Shown: one piece after another, positions 43,867 to 52,767 of the stretch
How positions within the stretch are numbered: the first letter of the stretch is position 1
Layout of the letters: the number at the start of each line of letters is the position of its first letter
Origin: Rhodospirillales bacterium
GTDB taxonomy: Bacteria; Pseudomonadota; Alphaproteobacteria; Reyranellales; Reyranellaceae
DNA length: 53,045 nucleotides
Direction of reading: 5' to 3'
Assembly (NCBI GenBank): GCA_009377525.1
Contig: WHTW01000040.1
Span: 1 to 53,045 of the forward strand
The notes under the pieces: model-generated
Databases searched by the model: none
Told to the model about the DNA's origin: nothing
The model's input: only the letters and a program-made list of their open reading frames with translations
Made by a program: the position numbers and the translations under genes

Positions 43867-44634
43867 TCACTCCTCGTCGTGCTTGTGCTTGGCGAGATAT
43901 TTGATCACGCCGTGGAAGGAGCGCACCTCCTGCTCGGTCATCGCCGTGCGCTGCAGGAGGGCGCGCAGGTTGTTCACCATCGCCGGCCGCATCGCCTTGT
44001 TGCGCAGGAAGCCCGACTGATCGAGCGCGCGCTCGAGATGGGCGAACAGGTTCTGCAATTCATCCTTGGTGGCCGGTCGAGTCGAATGGTCGGACATGCG
44101 CTCGATCGGCGCATCCTCTTCGGCCATCGCCCATTCATAGGCTACCAGCAGGACGGCCTGGGCGATGTTGAGGGAGGAGAACTGTGGGTTGAGCGGGATC
44201 GAGAGCGCGGTGTCGGCCTGCACCATGTCGTCATTGGTCAGACCGGTGCGCTCCGGCCCGAACAGGATGCCGACCTTGTCGCCCTCGGCCGTCCAGCCGC
44301 GCATCTCGGCGGCGGCGCGGCGCGGCGTGACGATGCGCTGGCTGAGCTCGCGGCTGCGCGCCGTGGTCGCGACCACGCGCCCGAGATCGGCCACCGCCGC
44401 CTCGACCGAGTCGAACACCCGGGCCTTGTCGAGCACGACGTCGGCGCCGGACGCCGCGCGCTGGGCCTTGGGGTTCGGCCAGCCATCGCGCGGCGCGACC
44501 AGGCGCAGGCCCGACAGGCCGCAGTTCAGCATGGCGCGCGCCGCCATGCCGATATTCTCGCCAAGCTGCGGGCGCACCAGGATGACCGTCGGCGCGACGG
44601 TGGTGGTGGCGCGGCCTTTGGAGGGACGTCCCAT
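43867..44634 (-). CDS. trmJ: tRNA (cytidine/uridine-32-2'-O)-methyltransferase, TrmJ family
   Basis: 255 residues of the SPOUT class: TVILVRPQLGENIGMAARAM near the start, GILFGPERTGLTNDDMVQAD and IPLNPQFSSLNIAQAVLLVA form the knotted SAM site. It methylates the ribose at position 32 of several tRNAs. The C-terminal ~80 residues form the usual helical extension. The ATG at 44634 begins MGRPSKGRATTT; repeat B copy 2 starts 13 bp upstream, within the likely promoter or leader. Confidence 0.92.
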   Translation of the reverse strand: MGRPSKGRATTTVAPTVILVRPQLGENIGMAARAMLNCGLSGLRLVAPRDGWPNPKAQRAASGADVVLDKARVFDSVEAAVADLGRVVATTARSRELSQRIVTPRRAAAEMRGWTAEGDKVGILFGPERTGLTNDDMVQADTALSIPLNPQFSSLNIAQAVLLVAYEWAMAEEDAPIERMSDHSTRPATKDELQNLFAHLERALDQSGFLRNKAMRPAMVNNLRALLQRTAMTEQEVRSFHGVIKYLAKHKHDEE

Positions 44635-44646
44635 GCGCGGCACTTG

Positions 44647-44763
44647 TAGAGCACTTTCCGTCCGGCTGGAATCAGCCGGACGGAAAGTGCTTTGCGGCCA
44701 TGCTGTTGGAGCAACGCGCTTCCGATCGGATGAAACCGCAGGCGGTTCCATCCGATCGGAAGC
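44647..44763. repeat. Family B double-hairpin repeat, copy 2
   Basis: 117 bp, equal in length to copy 1 at 15147-15263. Hairpin 1 has perfect arms GCACTTTCCGTCCGGCTG (44651-44668) and its complement (44673-44690) around GAAT. Hairpin 2 is 44718-44763. Most stem changes relative to copy 1 keep pairing. It lies between the divergent-upstream side of trmJ and the end of the LacI gene, inside the trmJ upstream region. Confidence 0.88.
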
Positions 44764-44777
44764 CGCACCAGCGGAAG

Positions 44778-45803
44778 CTAAGGCAGGTTGTCCTTCACGA
44801 AGACGTCGATGCGGATGCGCTCCTGGGCGGCGTTGATCGCCCGGTCTTCGCAGCAAGCGAGCAGGATCCGCGCCGCCGAGCGCGCTTCGTGGCCGGCGTC
44901 CTGGTTGACCACGGCATCCATCGTGCCCGAGAGCAGGAAGCGACGCGTGTCGGGCGTGAGCTCGTGGCCGACGAAGACGATGTCGCCGGCGCGCCTTGCC
45001 TCTTCGAGTGCTACCGCCGCGCCGCGCTTGCCGGCCCCGATCACATAGAGCCCGACAAGCCCAGGGTGCGCATCAAGGAGAGCCTCGGTCGCTTCCATTG
45101 TGCGCTCGCGGTCGTCGCGGCCCTCGCGCGTCGCCGCGACGTCGAGATGGGGCGCCACCTCACTCAGGGCCTGGACGAAGCCCGCGAGGCGCTCGGCGTG
45201 GTCGCGCAGCGCGAGCGAACCCGCGATCACGCCGACCGTGCCGAGGCGCGAGCCGACGAAGCGGGCGAGCAGTGTGCCGGCCGTGCGTCCAGCGGCGAAA
45301 TTGGCCAGGCCAACATAGTGGTGGCGACGCGAGGTCGGCACGTCCGACACCAGAGTGACGACTTGGCGTCCCGCCATGACAAGAGCGTCGATGGCCTCGC
45401 GCACCGCGGGATGGTCGAGCGCCACGACCGCGAAGCCGTCGTAGCGCGGGCCGAGCTCAGCCAGCGCGCGCGCCAGCACCGGGCCGTCGAACACGTCGAC
45501 ATGGACGAGCTCGATATCGGCGCGCTCCTCGGCCATCCACGGCGCCGTCTCGCGCACCGCCTCGGCGAGCTGGTTCATGAACACATTGTCGCCCAGCGGC
45601 AGCACGAAGCAGAAGCGCCAGCGTTGGCCGCGCGCCAGCGCTGCGGCGGCGCGGTCCGGCCGATAGCTCAGGCGCTGCGCGGCGTCCTCGATCTTGCGCC
45701 GCGTCTGCTCGCGCACGCCCGCCCGTCCGTTGATCGCGCGGTCGGCCGTCGCGAGGCTGACCCCGGCGGCTCGGGCGACATCTTCGAGTGTACGACGCGT
45801 CAT
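44778..45803 (-). CDS. LacI family transcriptional regulator
   Basis: 341 residues. The N-terminal HTH is TLEDVARAAGVSLATADRAI with hinge RLSYRPDRAAAALARG, followed by a periplasmic-binding-protein-like sensor domain. It sits 6 bp after the sugar ABC ATPase gene on the same strand, so it is probably last in the transporter operon and represses it in the absence of the sugar. Confidence 0.92.
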   Translation of the reverse strand: MTRRTLEDVARAAGVSLATADRAINGRAGVREQTRRKIEDAAQRLSYRPDRAAAALARGQRWRFCFVLPLGDNVFMNQLAEAVRETAPWMAEERADIELVHVDVFDGPVLARALAELGPRYDGFAVVALDHPAVREAIDALVMAGRQVVTLVSDVPTSRRHHYVGLANFAAGRTAGTLLARFVGSRLGTVGVIAGSLALRDHAERLAGFVQALSEVAPHLDVAATREGRDDRERTMEATEALLDAHPGLVGLYVIGAGKRGAAVALEEARRAGDIVFVGHELTPDTRRFLLSGTMDAVVNQDAGHEARSAARILLACCEDRAINAAQERIRIDVFVKDNLP

Positions 45804-45809
45804 GGCAGA

Positions 45810-46597
<788 letters not shown>

Positions 46598-46601
<4 letters not shown>

Positions 46602-47941
46602 CCGGCCCTCCCCTTCAAGGTGCGCGAGCGGTAGAGCCGGTCGAGCCACACGGCCACGACCAGTACGAAGCCGACGACGATGTTCTGCAACGGCGTATCG
46701 AGGCCCATCAGCACCATGCCCGACTGCAGGCTCTGCATGACCAGCGCGCCCAGCATGGCGCCCGCGACGGTGCCGAGCCCGCCGCCCAGCGAGGTGCCGC
46801 CGATCACGGCCGCGGCGATGACGTAAAGCTCGTCGAGCATGCCCTGCGCGTTGGTCGCCGCGTTGAGGCGGGCCGTCGATATGGCGGCGGCGACGGCGCA
46901 CAGCATGCCCATCAGCACGAAGACCAGCACGGTGACGCGCCTGGTGTCGACGCCCGACAGCTCCGTGGCCTCCGGATTGCCGCCGAGCGCGAAGACGTAA
47001 CGGCCGAAGCGTGTGCGCTGGGCCAGGAAGGTGACGACGATGCCCACGCCGACAGCGATCAGCACCGGCAGGGCGAGGCCGTGCGCGATCGCGAGACCCT
47101 GCGGCGGCACGACAAGGCCGCGCTCGGCGGCGATCCGCTCGGCGACGCGCAGCGGCAGGTCGTAGCTGTTGGCGACCAGCACGACCGCCAGCACGGCGAG
47201 ACAGGCGAGCCCGGCGACGGCCACTTCCGCCCAGACCGGCCTCAGCGCGAAGCCGACCTTGCGGCGCCGGCTGCGGGCGTGGAGCGTGCGCCAGACGATG
47301 GCGGCGAAGGCGAGCAGCGCCACGACCCAGGTCCACGTTGCGCCGATCGCGCCCTCGATGCCACCGCCCATGCGCCGGAACGCATCGTCCATCGGCGCCA
47401 CGGTGCGGCCCGACGTGATCCACCAGGCGCAGCCGCGCCACACCAGCAGGCCACCCAGCGTGACGATAAAGGCCGGCACGCCGAGATAGGCGACGATGGC
47501 GCCGTGCAGCAGCCCGATCGCGGCACCAACGGCGAGCCCGACGGCGAGCGCGATGACCCAGATGAGCGGATGGTCGAAGCCCAGGTACTTCGGCAGGAAC
47601 TCGGCCTGCGTCACTCCCATGATCATGCCGACGAGGCCAAGGATCGAGCCGACCGAGAGGTCGATATGGCGCGCCACGATCACCAGCACCATGCCGGCGG
47701 CCATGACGGCGACCGAGGCGGTCTGCACGGAGAGGTTCCACAGGTTGCGCGGCGTCAGGAAGGCGCCACCGGACAGGATGTCGACGCCGATCCAGATCAG
47801 CGCCAGCGCACCCAGCATGCCGACTAGGCGCGCGTCGATCTCGGTGGCGCGGAACAGATCGGCGAAGGAGCGGCGCTGAGGCGCGGTCGCACGTTCCGAT
47901 GCTCCGGAGAGCGATGAGTCCACTTGAGTCCCCACACTCAA
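46598..47941 (-). CDS. Sugar ABC transporter permease, XylH-like
   Basis: About 447 residues with 10 or more helices. [20 protein letters not shown] is the BPD_transp_2 signature, and [16 protein letters not shown] follows in the EAA-like loop. It is longer than RbsC (about 320) and resembles XylH, with an inserted pair of helices around 210-290. The start is uncertain: the frame opens with a TTG at 47941, and GTG codons at 47935 and 47923 are alternatives; no strong ribosome site marks one. Confidence 0.9.
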
Positions 47942-47961
47942 TCAATTTCTCGTCCCCGCCG

Positions 47962-48073
47962 CCTCATGCTCCTCTCCCCCGCTAGGGGGGAGAGGCTGGG
48001 TGAGGGGGTTACAGACAGCCTTCGAAGCCCCCTCACCTAACCTCTGCCCCTAGCGGGGGAGAGGAATATGAGG
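47962..48073. repeat. Large imperfect inverted repeat in the sugar transporter operon
   Basis: Left and right halves are related by inversion: CCTCTCCCCCGCTAGGGGGG near 47981 and CCCCTAGCGGGGGAGAGG near 48047, with GGTGAGGGGG / CCCCCTCACC inside and CCTCAT / ATGAGG at the ends. Elements of this CTCTCCCCGC type are widespread in proteobacterial intergenic regions. Here it sits between the binding-protein and permease genes and may attenuate expression of the latter. Confidence 0.8.
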
Positions 48074-48086
48074 AGAAGACACGATC

Positions 48087-49139
48087 TCAGTTGCAGGCCT
48101 TGGCCGTGCCCGGCTTCACGCCGCGGCAGACCACGTCCTTGTTCACCCAGCCGGCCTGGATGACAACGCCGAGGTTGTCCTTGGTGATCGGCACCGGCGT
48201 CAGCAGGATCGAGGTCATCGCGACCTTGCGCGGGCCGTCGGCCCAGCTGCGCGTGCCCTGCAGGGCCGCGAGCTTGGTGCCCTTGGCGAGCGTCATCGCC
48301 TGCTCGCCCGCCGTGCGGCCGAGCAGACGCGCATCCTTCCACACGCTCACCGTCTGCGTGCCGAGCGCGACGCGGTTCAGCGCCGCGTGGTCGCCATCCT
48401 GGCCCGAGACCGGCACCGACCCGGCCATGCCCTGGGCCGCCAGTGCGGCGATGGCGCCGCCCGCCGTGCCGTCGTTCGATGCCACAACCGCGTCGACCTT
48501 GTTGCGGTTGGCGGTCAGGAACTGCTCCATGTTGCGCTGCGCGTTGGCCGGCAGCCAGCCGTCGGTGTAGGCCTCGCCGACGTTCTTGACCTTGCCGGAC
48601 TTGATCGCGTCACCCACCACCTCCATCTGGCCGGAAAACAGGAAGTCGGCGTTGGGGTCGGCCGACGAGCCCTTGATGAAGACGTAATTGCCGTCCGGCT
48701 TCACCTTGAACACCTCTCGGGCCTGGATGCGGCCGACCTCCTTGTTGTCGAAGGTGATGTAGAGCACGTCCTTCATCTCGATGAGACGGTCGTAACCGAC
48801 CACCGGAATGCCCTCGTTGATCGCCTTCTCGATTGCCGGCCGGATGGCGTTGGCGTCCTGCGCCAGCACGATCAGCGCCTTGGCGCCGCGCGCAATCAAC
48901 GCTTCGATGTCGCCGATCTGCTTGGCGGCCGAGCTCTGCGCATCGGCCGAGACATAGGTGCCGCCGCCGGCCGCGATCGCGGCCTTGATCGCCGCCTCGT
49001 CGGTCTTCCACCGCACTTCCTGGAAGTTCGACCAGCTCACGCCGATCACCTGCGCGTGAACCGGCGTGGGCGCGCCTGCCGCTGCAATGCCGGCCAGGAC
49101 GACGGCGCCGATCAGCGCCGCAAAGGACGTGCGTGCCAT
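48087..49139 (-). CDS. Xylose-type sugar ABC substrate-binding protein
   Basis: 350 residues. The Sec signal peptide ends near PTPVHAQ. The mature part has the XylF pattern: [51 protein letters not shown] and [20 protein letters not shown], then [13 protein letters not shown]. These match D-xylose-binding proteins (Peripla_BP_4). GGGAGG precedes the ATG at 49139. It heads the importer operon that ends with the LacI gene; xylose is the most likely ligand but related pentoses are possible. Confidence 0.9.
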   Translation of the reverse strand: MARTSFAALIGAVVLAGIAAAGAPTPVHAQVIGVSWSNFQEVRWKTDEAAIKAAIAAGGGTYVSADAQSSAAKQIGDIEALIARGAKALIVLAQDANAIRPAIEKAINEGIPVVGYDRLIEMKDVLYITFDNKEVGRIQAREVFKVKPDGNYVFIKGSSADPNADFLFSGQMEVVGDAIKSGKVKNVGEAYTDGWLPANAQRNMEQFLTANRNKVDAVVASNDGTAGGAIAALAAQGMAGSVPVSGQDGDHAALNRVALGTQTVSVWKDARLLGRTAGEQAMTLAKGTKLAALQGTRSWADGPRKVAMTSILLTPVPITKDNLGVVIQAGWVNKDVVCRGVKPGTAKACN

Positions 49140-49280
49140 GTTTCCTCCCGCTTGTGCTTGGCCGCGCGACTGCATTGATGCGGCTACGTCAAATTATGAT
49201 GTGCGCACCTCATATCGGTCAATATGGACTGGCGCTAGCAGCAAGCCCTTGGAGCAGGTCGATACGGTGGACAGAAGGAT

Positions 49281-49304
49281 ACCTGTCGTCTATAAACGAC
49301 AGGT
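49281..49304. promoter_or_regulatory. Palindrome overlapping the toxin start, likely autoregulation operator
   Basis: ACCTGTCGT (49281-49289), a 6-base spacer and ACGACAGGT (49296-49304) form a perfect 9-bp inverted repeat. The right arm runs into the GTG start codon (49303) of the toxin gene. Toxin-antitoxin operons are usually repressed by the antitoxin bound to such a palindrome; binding here is inferred. Confidence 0.55.
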
Positions 49305-49599
49305 GCTTGAACTTCGGCAGACCCACGCGTTCAGACAGTGGCGACTGCGGCTGCGCGATGACCGTGCACGAGCGCTGATCGCCTCTCGTCTCGACAGATT
49401 GGCCTACGGTCACATCGGGGATGCCAAGAGCGTCGGAGATGGCGTCAGCGAACTACGTATCCACTACGGACCCGGCTACCGCATCTACTTTGCCAAGCGT
49501 GGGAGCACCGTAATTCTGCTGCTGTGCGGCGGAGACAAGGGAAGTCAGACGAGAGATATCAAGAGAGCGAAGCAGCTTCTCGCTGAATGGAGTGAATGA
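49303..49599 (+). CDS. RelE/ParE-superfamily toxin (addiction module killer, HigB-like)
   Basis: 98 residues from the GTG at 49303. The family core is FRQWRLRLRDDRARALIASR followed by GDGVSELRIHYGPGYRIYFA and LLCGGDKGSQTRDIKRAKQL. Such toxins cleave mRNA on the ribosome or bind gyrase-like targets, and are inactivated by the partner protein. The start was set where the domain begins; a GTG at 49267 would add 12 residues. It overlaps the antitoxin gene by 4 bp. Confidence 0.85.
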   Translation: MLELRQTHAFRQWRLRLRDDRARALIASRLDRLAYGHIGDAKSVGDGVSELRIHYGPGYRIYFAKRGSTVILLLCGGDKGSQTRDIKRAKQLLAEWSE

Positions 49600-49928
49600 T
49601 GGCCAGGAAGTTTACTGTCTACGACCCCGCCGAGGACCTGACCTCCGCGGAAGCGATAGCCATCTTCCTCACCGAGGCGTTTCGGACAGAGGATGCCGGC
49701 TACATTGCTCATGCTTTGGGCGTCGTGGCACGAGCCAAAGGTATGGCCGAGATCGCCAGCCACACCGGCCTTTCGCGTGTGCAGCTCTATCGCTCGTTCA
49801 GCTCGGCGGGCAACCCGAGGCTCAAGACCATCCTGGCCGTCATGAGTGCGCTGGGCGTGGAGCTCTCTGCCCACCCGCCAGCGCGGAGATCACAGAAAAC
49901 GCAGCGACAGATCAGGCGAGCCACCTGA
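49596..49928 (+). CDS. HTH antitoxin, probable addiction module antidote family
   Basis: 110 residues. An Xre-like HTH lies in MAEIASHTGLSRVQLYRSFS and NPRLKTILAVMSALGVEL, preceded by DPAEDLTSAEAIAIFLTEAF, the typical antidote N-terminus. It neutralises the upstream toxin and probably represses the pair. Toxin-first order is usual for this HigBA-like family. The two adjacent ATGs (49596, 49599) are alternatives. Confidence 0.87.
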   Translation: MMARKFTVYDPAEDLTSAEAIAIFLTEAFRTEDAGYIAHALGVVARAKGMAEIASHTGLSRVQLYRSFSSAGNPRLKTILAVMSALGVELSAHPPARRSQKTQRQIRRAT

Positions 49929-49947
49929 TGCAGACAAGGGAAAAATC

Positions 49948-51441
49948 TCAACGCGCAAGCATCTGCTTGCGCATGAGCAGCAGCAGCGGGATCACGACCA
50001 GGCTGCAGATCGTCATGACGCGGAAGTCGTTGAGGTAGCCGATCATCGCGGCCTGCCGGTTGATCTCGGCATCCCACACCGCGAGCATCTGCGAATCCGG
50101 CCCGGGCATGACGCGGCCGAACGGCCAGCCGGCGCTGTAGGGCGTGAGCTGGCCGACCAGCTCGGCGCGGTTCTCCTGGGTGTTGCGCGCGAGCAGCGAC
50201 ACCAGCACGGCGATGCCGACCGAGGCGCCGAGATTGCGCATCAGCGCGTTGATCGCCGCGCCCTCGGTGCGCAGCCTGGGCGCCAGGGTGGCGAAGGTGA
50301 GGGTGGTGAGCGGCGGGAAGACCAGGCCGAGCGCGAAGCCCAGCAGCACGCCGTTCCAGATGATCCGGCTCTCGCTGACATCGAGGGTGAAGGTCGTCAT
50401 CTCCCACAGCGAGACGGCGCACAGGCCGAAGCCGAGCGCGATCAGGACGCGGGCGTCGACGCGGCCGATCAGGCGCGACACCAGCATCATCGAGATCATC
50501 ATGCCGGCGCCGCGCGGCGCCAGCACGACGCCGGTGGTGAACACCGGATAGCCCTTGAGGTGCTGCAGGAAGGGCGGCATCAGCGTCGCCGTCACGATCA
50601 GCACCAGGCCGGTGACGGCGGTCAGGATCAGGCCGACGGAGAGGTTGCGGTCGCGGAACAGGTCGCGCGACAGGAACGGGTGATGGTCGGTCAGCACGTG
50701 GATCAGGAACATCGCAAAGGCAACACCCGCCACCAGCGTCTCGACGACGATCTCGATCGAATCGAACCAGTCGAGCTGCTGGCCACGATCGAGCATGAGC
50801 TGGAAGCTGCCGATGGCGATGGCGAGGAGGAAGAAGCCCAGCATGTCGAACGGCCGCGGCCGGTCGTGCGCGCTGTCGCGCACCAGAACCAGGATGCCGA
50901 AGGTGCAGAGCAAACCGACCGGCAGGTTGACGTAGAACACCCAGCGCCAGGTGAACTCGTCGGTCAGCCAGCCGCCCAGCGACGGGCCGACGATCGGGCC
51001 GATCATGGTGCCGACGCCCCACATCGCCATCGCCTTGCCCTGCTCCTCGCGCGGATAGGTGTCCATCATGATGGCCTGCGATACCGGCACGAGGGCGGCG
51101 CCAAAGCCGCCCTGCAGGGCGCGGAACAGCACGAGCTGGTCGAGCGACTGGGCCGCACCGCACAGCATCGACACGATGGTGAAGCCGATGACGCAGGCCG
51201 AGAGCGTGCGGCGCAGCCCGAAGCGCGTGGCGCTGAAGCCCGCGAATGGCGTCATAATCGCCGATGCCACGATATAGGACGTGATCACCCACGAGACCTG
51301 CTCCTGGGTCGCCGACAGCGATCCCTGGATCGACGGCAGCGCCACGTTGGCGATGGTGCCGTCGAGCGCATGCATGATGGTGGCCATCATCACCACCATG
51401 GTGATCAGGCCGCGCCGGCGCCTGACGGCCGGATCGGTCAT
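49948..51441 (-). CDS. MFS drug exporter, DHA2 (EmrB/QacA) family
   Basis: 497 residues with 14 predicted helices. Motifs include MHALDGTIANVALPSIQGSL at helix 1 and RALQGGFGAALVPVSQAIMM (motif B/C region), plus GVGTMIGPIVGPSLGGWLTD (motif C). It exports hydrophobic compounds by proton antiport together with the EmrA-like adaptor, whose gene it overlaps by 4 bp. Confidence 0.94.
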   Translation of the reverse strand: MTDPAVRRRRGLITMVVMMATIMHALDGTIANVALPSIQGSLSATQEQVSWVITSYIVASAIMTPFAGFSATRFGLRRTLSACVIGFTIVSMLCGAAQSLDQLVLFRALQGGFGAALVPVSQAIMMDTYPREEQGKAMAMWGVGTMIGPIVGPSLGGWLTDEFTWRWVFYVNLPVGLLCTFGILVLVRDSAHDRPRPFDMLGFFLLAIAIGSFQLMLDRGQQLDWFDSIEIVVETLVAGVAFAMFLIHVLTDHHPFLSRDLFRDRNLSVGLILTAVTGLVLIVTATLMPPFLQHLKGYPVFTTGVVLAPRGAGMMISMMLVSRLIGRVDARVLIALGFGLCAVSLWEMTTFTLDVSESRIIWNGVLLGFALGLVFPPLTTLTFATLAPRLRTEGAAINALMRNLGASVGIAVLVSLLARNTQENRAELVGQLTPYSAGWPFGRVMPGPDSQMLAVWDAEINRQAAMIGYLNDFRVMTICSLVVIPLLLLMRKQMLAR

Positions 51442-52514
51442 GGCTTACCGGTGGCCGACGCGCTCGACAGGCCGAAGGTCCGGGCCAATCCGCTCAGCAG
51501 GCTGCCGATCGAGCGGCTGTGGCCGGTGTCGATCTCGACCGTCGTGCTCATGCCGACGCGCAGCGGCGGATCGCCTTCGCGGCAGGTGACGGCGATGCGC
51601 ACCGGGATGCGCTGCACCACCTTCACCCAGTTGCCCGAGGCGTTCTGCGGCGGCAGCACGGCGAACTCCGCCCCCGTCGCCTGGGCGATGCTCGCGACCT
51701 CGCCGCTGCATTCGGCGTCGGGATAGGTGTCGACCTTGACGATGGCGGCCTGGCCCGGCCGCACCAGGGTGAGCTCGGTCTCCTTGAAGTTGGCCTCGAT
51801 CCAGAGATCGGTATCGGCCACCACCACCATCACCGGCACGCCGGCAGTGGCATAGCTGCCGGGCACCGGCCGCTTGGAGACGACGCCGTCGAGCGGCGAT
51901 TCGACGGCGGTGCGGCGAAGCTGCAGCAGCGCCTCGTCACGCGCCGCCACCATCTGCCTGACGCGCGGATGGTCGTCGGCTCGGATCTTGGGATTGCCGG
52001 CGAGCTGCGCCTCGATGCGCTGCAGGTCCTCCTGCGCCGCCGAGATGCGCAGGCGGGCGACGTCGAGCCCCATGCGCGTCTCCTGCAGCTTCTGCTGCGA
52101 GGCGATCTTCTTCTCGGCGAGGCCGGACTGGCGCTCGAATTCCTGCTGGGCGTAGTTGAGCTGGCTTTGCGCCGCCTTGATCTCCTCGCGCTTGGTGCGC
52201 CATTGCGCGCGCAGGCCGCGGATGTCGGCGCGCGTCGTCTCGATCTCGGCGTCGATCTTGGCGAGCGACAGGCGGTAAGACTGGTCGTCGAGCTTGAACA
52301 GGAGCTGGCCGCGCGACACGTGCTGGTTCTCCTGCACCGGCACCTCGACGATGATGCCGCTGAGCTCGGGCGCGATCTGGGCGCGATCGCCCTTCACGTA
52401 GGCGTTGTCGGTGGAGACCCAGCGGCCGGACGACAGCCAGACGAAGACGCTGACGGCCAGTACGATCGCGGGCAGCGACCACATGACGGCTCGAGCGACG
52501 ATACGCCGTTCCAT
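51438..52514 (-). CDS. EmrA-like periplasmic adaptor (HlyD family)
   Basis: 358 residues from the ATG at 52514. One membrane anchor (MWSLPAIVLAVSVFVWLSS), then STDNAYVKGDRAQIAPELSG and the lipoyl motif, a long alpha-hairpin at about 80-185, and VESPLDGVVSKRPVPGSYAT. It connects the MFS exporter to an outer-membrane channel. Upstream in-frame GTG codons (52553, 52598) are alternatives, but a TATATA at 52601-52606 lies too close to the GTG at 52598 for a normal leader, so the shorter form is preferred. Confidence 0.9.
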   Translation of the reverse strand: MERRIVARAVMWSLPAIVLAVSVFVWLSSGRWVSTDNAYVKGDRAQIAPELSGIIVEVPVQENQHVSRGQLLFKLDDQSYRLSLAKIDAEIETTRADIRGLRAQWRTKREEIKAAQSQLNYAQQEFERQSGLAEKKIASQQKLQETRMGLDVARLRISAAQEDLQRIEAQLAGNPKIRADDHPRVRQMVAARDEALLQLRRTAVESPLDGVVSKRPVPGSYATAGVPVMVVVADTDLWIEANFKETELTLVRPGQAAIVKVDTYPDAECSGEVASIAQATGAEFAVLPPQNASGNWVKVVQRIPVRIAVTCREGDPPLRVGMSTTVEIDTGHSRSIGSLLSGLARTFGLSSASATGKP

Positions 52515-52670
52515 GCGCGGCCGTCGCTGAATGGCCGCGACCGGCGCCGCCACCGTCCCCGCCGGGGAACGGCCGTCTAGATGCTCTCCGTCTCGCACTT
52601 ATATATGGTCTGCCCGACCCTCAAGTAGGTCAACTGGCGGGAGCAACATGGCTGCTAGGCAACACCACAC

Positions 52671-52767
52671 CCTCACCCTGAGGAGGCGCGCAGCGCCGTC
52701 TCGAAGGGCGGGCCACCGCACGTTCTGTTGCCCACCCTTCGAGACGCGCACTGCGTGCGCTCCTCAG
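52671..52767. repeat. Family A palindromic repeat, copy 3, truncated on the right
   Basis: 97 bp. It matches copies 1 and 2 from CCTCACCCTGAGGAG through CTCGAAGGGCGGG and CCCACCCTTCGAGAC to CTCCTCAG at 52767. The expected closing GGTGAGG or GATGAGG is absent and is replaced by unrelated sequence leading into the IS110-type transposase gene. Confidence 0.85.
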
